DNA from: an uncultured cyanobacterium
GTDB lineage: Bacteria; Cyanobacteriota; Cyanobacteriia; Cyanobacteriales; Chroococcidiopsidaceae
NCBI GenBank assembly: GCA_946221495.1
Contig: CAMIFA010000237.1
Coordinates: 1 to 5,010, forward strand
Length of the DNA stretch: 5,010 bases
Reading direction: 5' to 3'
Part shown: positions 1 to 4,581 of the stretch, in pieces
How the letters are laid out: each line of letters begins with the position of its first letter
Position numbering within the stretch: position 1 is the first letter of the stretch
Notes under the pieces: generated by a model
What the model was told of the DNA's origin: nothing
The model's database searches: none
What the model saw: only the letters and a program-made list of their open reading frames with translations
Made by a program: the position numbers and the translations under genes

Positions 1-294
1 CCTTCCTTCACTTAGAATCGGCTTCACCTGCGTTAAATTAACCCGAACTCAGGTTAAGTAGATTCTGGATGAGTTATCCTATGCTTCCAAGCTTCATAAC
101 TATTCGCTAACGCCCTAGATGGGGAAGTAGAGACTAGAAGTAAGATAAACGCGATGGAGGGCGGTTCGGGGTTCCTCTAGGGGCAGGTACTGAAGCCCAC
201 GTTAAAGGCTAACACCATTAACTGCTAGAACCGAAAATGGTTGGAAATAAATACCCTAACGCCAACACACCGCGCTTAACCTTTTATTACTCTT
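1..294. other. Gene-free region with short inverted repeats, identity unknown
   Basis: No convincing coding frame crosses this stretch on either strand. The plus frame 2-61 is open from the window edge to a TAG but is only 19 codons long and resembles nothing I recognise. Several short complementary pairs could make stem-loops: ACCTG 26-30 with CAGGT 50-54, AGCC 194-197 with GGCT 207-210, and ACCATT 214-219 with AATGGT 236-241. The 8-mer CTAACGCC occurs twice, at 107-114 and 256-263. The G-rich block 121-190 stands out from the AT-rich surroundings. I compared it by eye with cyanobacterial tmRNA, RNase P RNA, SRP RNA, tRNA and group I/II intron cores and found no match good enough to name. 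It could be a structured RNA, a dispersed repeat, or the decayed end of a gene lying to the left. Confidence 0.4.
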
Positions 295-594
295 CTACAT
301 TTCTTGCATCAGGCGCAAGTAGTTTTGGCGTAACTGCGTCATATTTTCCATCATCCGGTTAGAAAGGTCTTTTTCAACGTTGCTCATATCGTGCCAAAAT
401 TCTGCGGAGCGGCGGGCGGTAATTACCTCTTTCCAGAGCAAATCCATTAATTCAGCTGTTTGGGGATTTTGGCTAGCTAAACTGTCTCGTAATTGCTCAA
501 ATTCCTGATTTGCTTGCGGATGATTTGCTACTTCTTGTGCTAGAGAAATACATTTACGTAGTTGTGCCGCCGGATTGGGAGAAGATTGAGTCAT
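295..594 (-). CDS. Small helical conserved-looking protein of unknown function (99 aa)
   Basis: I do not recognise a named family. The 99-residue product begins MTQSSPNPAAQLRK and ends in TAG at 295-297. It is charged and leucine/glutamine rich, with no signal peptide or membrane segment, and appears almost wholly alpha-helical. The C-terminal third (roughly residues 60-99, from AEFWHDM to the end) is rich in Glu, Asn, Met and Leu and could form a coiled coil, so a soluble, perhaps oligomeric, cytoplasmic protein is likely. The frame stays open upstream to a TTG at 651, adding up to 19 residues. I prefer the ATG at 594 because a good minus-strand promoter (-35 at 646-651, -10 at 623-628) predicts a transcript start near 616, which puts the TTG at 651 and the ATG at 642 upstream of the RNA. 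The extra residues also read like translated leader. No clear Shine-Dalgarno site precedes the ATG. It is divergent from trpS. The coding call is fairly secure; the function is unknown. Confidence 0.75.
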   Translation of the reverse strand: MTQSSPNPAAQLRKCISLAQEVANHPQANQEFEQLRDSLASQNPQTAELMDLLWKEVITARRSAEFWHDMSNVEKDLSNRMMENMTQLRQNYLRLMQEM

Positions 595-604
595 AATTGT
601 AAAA

Positions 605-632
605 CTGATACACATAAGAACGCTTATATAAT
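605..632 (+). promoter_or_regulatory. Sigma70-type promoter for trpS
   Basis: A perfect TATAAT lies at 627-632, with a weak -35 candidate CTGATA at 605-610 (16-bp spacer). The predicted start near 639 gives a leader of only about 33 nt before the trpS ATG. That is too short for a T-box or a peptide attenuator, so no tryptophan-sensing leader is apparent here. Confidence 0.5.
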
Positions 633-651
633 TTTGGGGCATCCCTGGCAA
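623..651 (-). promoter_or_regulatory. Sigma70-type promoter for the 99-aa gene
   Basis: Read on the minus strand, TTGCCA (646-651, five of six matches to TTGACA) is followed after exactly 17 bp by TATAAG (623-628, five of six matches to TATAAT). The predicted start near 616 leaves a leader of about 22 nt before the ATG at 594. The -10 box shares two bases with the trpS -10 box on the other strand. Confidence 0.6.
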
Positions 652-671
652 AAGAATTTAATTAAAAATCA

Positions 672-1679
672 ATGGGCAAGCAGCGCGTTTTATCTGGAAT
701 TCAACCAACTGGAGATTTACATCTAGGCAATTATTTAGGAGCAGTTCGTAACTGGGTAGAAGCGCAGAGTCAGTACGAAAATTTCTTCTGTGTGGTAGAT
801 TTACACGCAATTACAGTACCGCACAATCCTACAACTCTAGCGGCTGATACCTACACAATTGCTGCTCTTTACCTCGCCTGTGGCATTGACTTAAACTACG
901 CTAACATTTTTGTGCAATCCCATGTTTCTGCTCACAGTGAACTAACTTGGTTGCTCAATTGCCTTACACCGCTCAACTGGTTGGAAGACATGATCCAGTT
1001 TAAAGAAAAAGCAGTTAAGCAAGGGGAAAATGTCAGTGTGGGATTATTAGATTATCCAGTATTGATGGCGGCGGATATTTTGCTGTATCAAGCTGATAAA
1101 GTGCCTGTGGGTGAAGACCAAAAGCAGCACCTAGAACTTACCCGCGATATTGCCGCACGATTTAACTACCAATATGCGCGTGAACAGCCAGTTTTGAAGT
1201 TGCCAGAGCCGCTAATTCGCAAAGAAGGTGCGCGAGTCATGAGCCTGACGGATGGGACGCGCAAAATGTCTAAATCCGATCCTTCTCAGTTGAGCCGGAT
1301 TAACTTACTAGATACACCAGAGCAAATTAACCAAAAAATTAAACGCTGCAAAACTGATCCGATTCGGGGTCTAAGGTTTGACGATCCAGAGCGACCTGAG
1401 TGTAACAATTTATTGACTTTATATATGCTGCTTGCTGGTAAGACCAAGCAAGAAGTAGCGGCACAGTGTCAAGATATGGGTTGGGGGCAATTTAAGCCTT
1501 TACTGACAGAAACAGCGATCGCCGCCTTGAAACCAATTCAAGAAAAGTATCAAGCGGTAATGAATGACAAATATTATCTGGAGTCGGTACTACGTGATGG
1601 ACGACAAAAGGCAGAAGGAATCGCCAATGACACTTTGAGTAAAGTCAAATCTGCTCTCGGTTATTCAGTACCTGTGTGA
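672..1679 (+). CDS. trpS: Tryptophanyl-tRNA synthetase (TrpRS)
   Basis: This class Ic aminoacyl-tRNA synthetase charges tRNA-Trp with tryptophan using ATP in the cytoplasm. The length (335 aa) is the usual bacterial size. The HIGH-type nucleotide signature is seen as PTGDLHLGN (residues 12-20). MAAD, with Asp135, matches the position whose Asp recognises the indole nitrogen in the Geobacillus enzyme. The family block VPVGEDQKQHLELTRD follows, then KMSKS at 198-202, which clamps the ATP phosphates. The C-terminal helical part (about 225-335) that contacts the tRNA anticodon is complete. The ATG at 672 is the natural start because the conserved N-terminus (MGKQRVLSGIQPTG) follows directly. No strong Shine-Dalgarno site is present, which is common in cyanobacteria. 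A HIP1 octamer lies inside the gene at 1515-1522. The gene is divergent from the 99-aa gene, and metF starts 57 bp downstream on the same strand with no terminator-like hairpin between them. Identification is very secure. Confidence 0.97.
   Translation: MGKQRVLSGIQPTGDLHLGNYLGAVRNWVEAQSQYENFFCVVDLHAITVPHNPTTLAADTYTIAALYLACGIDLNYANIFVQSHVSAHSELTWLLNCLTPLNWLEDMIQFKEKAVKQGENVSVGLLDYPVLMAADILLYQADKVPVGEDQKQHLELTRDIAARFNYQYAREQPVLKLPEPLIRKEGARVMSLTDGTRKMSKSDPSQLSRINLLDTPEQINQKIKRCKTDPIRGLRFDDPERPECNNLLTLYMLLAGKTKQEVAAQCQDMGWGQFKPLLTETAIAALKPIQEKYQAVMNDKYYLESVLRDGRQKAEGIANDTLSKVKSALGYSVPV
1515..1522. repeat. HIP1 octamer GCGATCGC (inside trpS)
   Basis: This is an exact copy of HIP1, the highly iterated palindrome that is strongly over-represented in many cyanobacterial genomes. 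It is read in frame within trpS without disturbing the protein. Confidence 0.85.
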
Positions 1680-1736
1680 GCAAATCAACTTGTCGCGATT
1701 AAATATCTATACTTGCGGATAATAGCAACGTAATCA

Positions 1737-2663
1737 ATGCTCAATACCTCAATCCAAACCTTAACTTGCTTTCGTACCGCCGTCAACGCTGGTGATTTTT
1801 TAGTTACCGCAGAAGTTGCTCCCCCCAAAGGAGGCGATCCAACACAGATGGTGCAAATGGCGCAGACACTCAAAGGCAGAGTCCACGCAGTTAATATTAC
1901 TGATGGTAGTCGTGCAGTGTTGCGGATGTGTTCTGTTGTAGCTTCAGCGATTTTGCTCCAGCAGGATATTGAACCAATATGTCAAATTGCTTGCCGCGAT
2001 CGCAACCGTATTGGTTTACAAGCTGATTTGATGGGCGCTCATGCTTTAGGCATTCGGAATATCTTGGCACTAACTGGCGATCCGGTAAAAGCTGGCGATC
2101 ATGTTGATGCTAAGAGTGTCTTTGACCTGGAATCAGTACGATTGCTGAAACTAATTCAGAAATTGAATTATGGCACTGACTGTAATGATAAACCCTTAAC
2201 TGATGGCGCGACAGATTTATTTGTTGGTGCAGCGATCGATCCTCAATTAGCTAGCTGGTCAAGTTTACAAAGTCGTTTTGAGCGCAAATTAGAAGCTGGA
2301 GCGCAGTTTTTTCAAAGTCAATTAATCACTGATTTTGAACGCCTAGATAAGTTCATGAGCCAAATTGCTGCTGGTAGCAACAAACCAATTTTGGCGGGGA
2401 TTTTTCTGCTCAAATCTGCCAAAAATGCTCAATTTATTAATCGCTGTGTGCCTGGTGTTAATATTCCTCAATACACTATTGATCGGCTGCAACAAGCTTC
2501 AGATCCTCTATACGAAGGCATGAAAATTGCCGCCGAACAAGTGCAGCTAGCGCGTCAGCTATGTCAAGGTGTGCATATGATGGCAGTGAAGCGCGAAGAC
2601 TTAATTGCTAACATTCTTGATATGGCTGGAGTTGCACCAGTTACTCAAATGGTGTCGGTGTGA
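1737..2663 (+). CDS. metF: Methylenetetrahydrofolate reductase (MetF family)
   Basis: The 308-aa product is a single-domain flavoprotein of the MTHFR family, which reduces 5,10-methylene-THF to 5-methyl-THF, the methyl donor for methionine synthesis. The N-terminal strand FLVTAEVAPPKGGDP (residues 21-35) carries Glu26, matching the catalytic Glu28 of E. coli MetF (FEFFPP motif). ALTGDP (111-116) supplies Asp115, the counterpart of E. coli Asp120 near the flavin. VNITDGSRA after the first strand and PGVNIPQYTIDRL in the C-terminal part fit the TIM-barrel fold. Length is close to the roughly 300 aa of bacterial MetF, and there is no C-terminal regulatory domain as in eukaryotes. The sequence is of the AEVAPPKG type rather than the E. 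coli FEFFPP type, so the electron donor cannot be assumed to be NADH. The start at 1737 is the only sensible ATG upstream of the first motif. TATACT (1708-1713) could be a weak -10 box, but read-through from trpS is as likely. A HIP1 copy sits inside the gene at 1996-2003. Confidence 0.9.
   Translation: MLNTSIQTLTCFRTAVNAGDFLVTAEVAPPKGGDPTQMVQMAQTLKGRVHAVNITDGSRAVLRMCSVVASAILLQQDIEPICQIACRDRNRIGLQADLMGAHALGIRNILALTGDPVKAGDHVDAKSVFDLESVRLLKLIQKLNYGTDCNDKPLTDGATDLFVGAAIDPQLASWSSLQSRFERKLEAGAQFFQSQLITDFERLDKFMSQIAAGSNKPILAGIFLLKSAKNAQFINRCVPGVNIPQYTIDRLQQASDPLYEGMKIAAEQVQLARQLCQGVHMMAVKREDLIANILDMAGVAPVTQMVSV
1996..2003. repeat. HIP1 octamer GCGATCGC (inside metF)
   Basis: Exact HIP1 copy within the metF coding frame, in the codons around CRDRNR. 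Confidence 0.85.
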
Positions 2664-2725
2664 AATTAGGAAATTTCCTTGATAAAACTACTTGCAATGG
2701 TTAAGCGATCGCCTGATTGCGACTA
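2664..2725. other. Convergent intergenic spacer with short palindrome and HIP1
   Basis: Sixty-two bases separate the ends of metF (plus) and the carbonic anhydrase gene (minus). They contain a perfect 12-bp palindrome, AGGAAATTTCCT (2668-2679), and a HIP1 octamer at 2705-2712. Neither is followed by a T run on either strand, so there is no clear factor-independent terminator for either gene. Confidence 0.5.
2705..2712. repeat. HIP1 octamer GCGATCGC (metF / carbonic anhydrase spacer)
   Basis: Exact HIP1 copy between the two convergent genes. Confidence 0.85.
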
Positions 2726-3394
2726 TCACCGTTCAACAGATAATGGTTGAACCTCTATTTTATTAATGCTATCTCCCTCATGATCTGCTTGGATATTACA
2801 GCGCTCTGGGCTATAGATAAAAATGCCCCCAGTTTCAATTTGATAGACCCAAGCATGAAGGTTAAGTTGACCACTGTATAGTTTGGCGTGGATAATTGGG
2901 TAAGTCCGCAAGTTGTCTAGTTGAGTTACGACATTTTCTTCAATTGCGGCGTTTAATAGAGCCTCGCCTTCATACGCTTTATAGTTGTGCTTCAACAGCA
3001 GCCGGGTACCCTCGGAATACTTTAACCAGTTGTAAACCAAAGGCATATCTTCCGCCAACGTACCTACTTGTAACAGTCCTTTCATTGCTCCACAGTGAGA
3101 GTGACCGCAAACAATAATTTCTCTAATACCTAAAGCTTCAATAGCGTATTCAATTGCTGCACCCTCACCACCATTAGTTGAACCATATGGGGGAACAATG
3201 TTGCCAACATTGCGAATAATGAACATTTCCCCCGGCTGGGTCTGAGTAATCAGATTTGGGTCAACACGCGAGTCACAGCAGGTAATGAAAAGGATTCTCG
3301 GGTGCTGTCCGAGCGAGAGTTGTTCAAACATCTCGCGGTGATCAATGAAGTAGTGAGTTTGGAACTCGCGCACACCTTTAGTTAACTTCCGCAT
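2726..3394 (-). CDS. ccaA: Beta-class carbonic anhydrase, CcaA/IcfA-like, short C-terminus
   Basis: This zinc enzyme interconverts CO2 and bicarbonate. The 222-aa product carries the beta-class signatures: C-x-D-S-R as CCDSRVDP (Cys39, Asp41, Arg43) and HSHCGAM (His98, Cys101). Cys39, His98 and Cys101 are the expected zinc ligands, and Asp41-Arg43 is the catalytic dyad. The first 200 or so residues closely resemble, from memory, carboxysomal CcaA (IcfA) of Synechocystis: FEQLS-GQHPRILFI, DSRVDPNLITQ, PPYG--NGGEGAA, HSHCGAMKGLL. That protein is about 270 aa and has a long C-terminal tail involved in carboxysome recruitment through CcmM. Here the protein stops soon after GGIFIYSPE, so it may be a soluble cytosolic form. 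There is no signal peptide, which argues against a periplasmic EcaB-type role. The ATG at 3394 fits the family N-terminus. TAGGAAA lies too far upstream (roughly 20 nt) to be a good Shine-Dalgarno site. The gene is alone on its strand and converges on metF. Enzyme class is secure; carboxysomal assignment and symbol are inferred. Confidence 0.93.
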   Translation of the reverse strand: MRKLTKGVREFQTHYFIDHREMFEQLSLGQHPRILFITCCDSRVDPNLITQTQPGEMFIIRNVGNIVPPYGSTNGGEGAAIEYAIEALGIREIIVCGHSHCGAMKGLLQVGTLAEDMPLVYNWLKYSEGTRLLLKHNYKAYEGEALLNAAIEENVVTQLDNLRTYPIIHAKLYSGQLNLHAWVYQIETGGIFIYSPERCNIQADHEGDSINKIEVQPLSVER

Positions 3395-3423
3395 TATTCA
3401 ATAAGTAGGTATTTCCTAAGAGT

Positions 3424-3455
3424 TTGCTTAATATAGCTTAAGCTGCTTTAAGCAA
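3424..3455. promoter_or_regulatory. 32-bp imperfect palindrome upstream of the carbonic anhydrase gene
   Basis: Outer arms TTGCTTAA (3424-3431) and TTAAGCAA (3448-3455) are perfect complements. They are concentric with a perfect inner palindrome AGCTTAAGCT (3435-3444); only three base pairs per arm between them do not match. The element lies 30-61 bp upstream of the carbonic anhydrase ATG. On the minus strand TATATT (3430-3435) inside it could be the -10 box, which would place the dyad on the promoter itself, as for an operator. A leader hairpin is the alternative if transcription starts further upstream. Confidence 0.45.
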
Positions 3456-3510
3456 GAGTAATCATCCTATACCATTTTGAATTTTGAGCTTCGGTATTAC
3501 TAAATTAAAT

Positions 3511-3550
3511 GTATGGAGAATTACAGCACAATCAGTTTATACAGTATATT
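3511..3550 (+). promoter_or_regulatory. Possible NtcA-activated promoter (GTA-N8-TAC then TATATT)
   Basis: GTA at 3511-3513 and TAC at 3522-3524, eight bases apart, match the consensus of NtcA, the global nitrogen regulator of cyanobacteria. TATATT at 3545-3550 fits the TAN3T -10 form 20 bp downstream, slightly shorter than the usual 22-23. The minus direction has no TAN3T at the proper distance, so any activation should point rightward, giving RNA from about 3557. It was the only GTA-N8-TAC I found reading through the window, but about one is expected by chance in 5 kb. Confidence 0.3.
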
Positions 3551-3823
3551 GCGTCTTAATTTTGCAAGTTACTTCTTGACAACCCAGATTAATGGAACTT
3601 GGTAAAGCAAGGCATATTATCTATGTGATGATTAGGCTTATCTGTAAAGGGAGCGAAGTTAAGTTAGTGTTACTTGTCTGCTTGATGTGCTTTGTCCCTG
3701 TATTTGAAATTGATTTTTATTTAGCTTAACAAGTAAAAAAATACAGATGACTATAGAATAACTTAGGAGAAAGTGCTACTACTCTTGGCAGTTTTAAGAA
3801 TGTTTATCCTACCTATAGTTAAA

Positions 3824-3885
3824 GTTAACTATGTATCATCTACCAAATTGGACTGGTTGGCTCGATACAGTTTTTTATAGTTAAC
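3824..3885 (+). terminator. Nested stem-loop with six-T run, possible plus-strand terminator
   Basis: GTTAACTAT (3824-3832) is complementary to ATAGTTAAC (3877-3885). Inside, GTATC (3833-3837) pairs with GATAC (3864-3868) and CCAA (3843-3846) with TTGG (3857-3860). The inner stem is followed at once by AG and TTTTTT (3871-3876), which is terminator-like for a rightward transcript. The stem is AT-rich and weak, so termination would be inefficient. It could end RNA started at the NtcA-type site. Confidence 0.3.
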
Positions 3886-3925
3886 CTAGACACCAGAAGT
3901 ATTATATTTTTAAATGCTGGTGCAA

Positions 3926-3933
3926 GCGATCGC
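3926..3933. repeat. HIP1 octamer GCGATCGC (abuts stop of the 166-aa gene)
   Basis: Exact HIP1 copy in a 12-bp perfect palindrome (3924-3935) that overlaps the TAA stop of the 166-aa gene. Confidence 0.85.
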
Positions 3934-4434
3934 TTAATAAACTTTCGATGCAATTAACCAAGCTGACTGAGTCCATACGTCATTAAATAACAGCGCATTG
4001 CATTTTTTAAAGCCAAACGGATGTGGTGGTTCTAGGACTAAAGAGGGTAGTCCTTTGTCATAAGCTTTGACTAAATTTACCAGCCAAGGGAGGAAGTCTA
4101 AAATTTCTTCTGGTAATAAGGTTAGCTCGAAGTTCCAATCTTTATTAAGACCGAAACATTCTTGTCCATGCCTTACTGTTGTGATTGTTCCAGCACTCTT
4201 ATTAATAGACACTCGCAGTAGAAACGGACGTTTAGGAACAAATATGTCAGGTGCTGTGTGAGCATAAATGTTTACATAGTTTAGTCGTTTATGAGCATCT
4301 ACCCAAGATGCAATAGGAGAATTACTATTATAGGATTCGCTAGTAATTTTCACTGGTACATTCATAGCAACAGCAAACAGAGAGTAAAACTCACGCCTTA
4401 GTTCGCTGATCATGCGTTTTGCTTCTGGAGTCAC
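3934..4434 (-). CDS. Hypothetical protein of unknown family (166 aa)
   Basis: I do not recognise this protein. It appears to be a soluble alpha/beta protein with no signal peptide and no membrane helix. The N-terminal 25 residues are helical and basic (EAKRMISELRREFYSLF). Residues 70-105 look like successive beta strands (FLLRVSINKSAG, TITTVRHG, WNFELTLLP). A helix follows at 108-127 (PEEILDFLPWLVNLVKAYD). The C-terminus is Phe/Pro/Trp rich. The start is a GTG at 4434; an ATG seven codons in (4413) is a real alternative, and neither has a convincing Shine-Dalgarno site. TATAAC at 4479-4484 (minus) is a possible -10 box without a good -35. The frame ends in TAA overlapping the 12-bp palindrome AAGCGATCGCTT (3924-3935). 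The pentapeptide gene lies upstream on the same strand, 147 bp away, with a strong hairpin between, so joint transcription is doubtful. The long open frame with balanced composition supports coding. Confidence 0.75.
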   Translation of the reverse strand: MTPEAKRMISELRREFYSLFAVAMNVPVKITSESYNSNSPIASWVDAHKRLNYVNIYAHTAPDIFVPKRPFLLRVSINKSAGTITTVRHGQECFGLNKDWNFELTLLPEEILDFLPWLVNLVKAYDKGLPSLVLEPPHPFGFKKCNALLFNDVWTQSAWLIASKVY

Positions 4435-4540
4435 GTTTGCTTCAACTGTAAAAAACCTTAAGTAAATGTTCTACAAAAGTTATAGCTTTCTGGAATTAAA
4501 AGTATTTCTTTATATTTAAAGCATATATACTTGAGAGTTG

Positions 4541-4548
4541 GCGATCGC
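4541..4548. repeat. HIP1 octamer GCGATCGC (left unit of pair)
   Basis: Exact HIP1 copy at the centre of a 22-bp perfect palindrome. It is the left half of the paired hairpin described at 4534-4573. Confidence 0.85.
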
Positions 4549-4564
4549 CAACTCTGAAGGGTTG

Positions 4565-4572
4565 GCGATCGC
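4565..4572. repeat. HIP1 octamer GCGATCGC (right unit of pair)
   Basis: Exact HIP1 copy 24 bp from the preceding one. It shares the extended unit GTTGGCGATCGCC as a direct repeat. Confidence 0.85.
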
Positions 4573-4581
4573 CTAAGTTAA

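Larger units (their letters stand above)
3395..3933. other. 539-bp intergenic region, rich in regulatory-like structure
   Basis: This AT-rich spacer lies between the start of the carbonic anhydrase gene and the end of the 166-aa gene, both on the minus strand. From left to right it holds a 32-bp imperfect palindrome (3424-3455), an NtcA-type motif (3511-3524) with a downstream -10 box (3545-3550), and a TTGACA box (3576-3581) with no fitting -10. It then holds a 45-codon plus-strand ORF with a hydrophobic centre (3592-3729), a long-range hairpin (3648-3699), a second 35-codon GTG-started ORF (3773-3880), and nested inverted repeats ending in six Ts (3815-3885). A HIP1 copy closes the region at 3926-3933. 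None of the small ORFs is supported well enough to be called a gene. Confidence 0.5.
4534..4573. terminator. HIP1-built hairpin downstream of the pentapeptide gene
   Basis: Two GGCGATCGCC units (4540-4549 and 4564-4573) lie 24 bp apart, each next to a GTTGG or CCAAC arm. Bases 4540-4552 are perfectly complementary to 4561-4573, giving a 13-bp stem that can extend by a G-U and a C-G pair around a TGAA loop. Alternatively, 4534-4555 is by itself a perfect 22-bp palindrome (9-bp stem, GATC loop). The hairpin lies just past the stop of the pentapeptide gene and could end or stabilise its mRNA. There is no T run on either side, so it is not a textbook intrinsic terminator. Confidence 0.45.

Noticed and set aside
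2..61. Open plus-strand frame running in from the left edge to a TAG
   Set aside because: Nineteen codons without recognisable sequence are not enough to claim the 3' end of a gene.
595..651. N-terminal extension of the 99-aa protein to the TTG at 651
   Set aside because: Its first codons would lie in the -35 and -10 region of the gene's own predicted promoter.
633..671. T-box or tryptophan attenuator ahead of trpS
   Set aside because: The predicted leader is about 33 nt with no Trp codons, specifier loop or terminator.
1685..1873. 62-codon minus-strand ORF over the start of metF
   Set aside because: It lies opposite the strongly conserved metF N-terminus, has no family-like features and is best explained as an antisense shadow.
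2731..2752. 7-bp inverted repeat GTTCAAC / GTTGAAC near the end of the carbonic anhydrase gene, considered as a terminator
   Set aside because: It lies inside the coding frame before the stop and is not followed by a T run in the direction of transcription.
2896..3117. 73-codon plus-strand ORF inside the carbonic anhydrase gene
   Set aside because: It is entirely antisense to the catalytic core of an unmistakable beta-carbonic anhydrase.
3576..3581. Perfect TTGACA -35 box in the large intergenic region
   Set aside because: No acceptable -10 box occurs 16-18 bp downstream; the nearest TATTAT is 33 bp away.
4067..4261. 64-codon plus-strand ORF inside the 166-aa gene
   Set aside because: It is antisense to a longer frame with better composition, and shows no start signal or recognisable motif.
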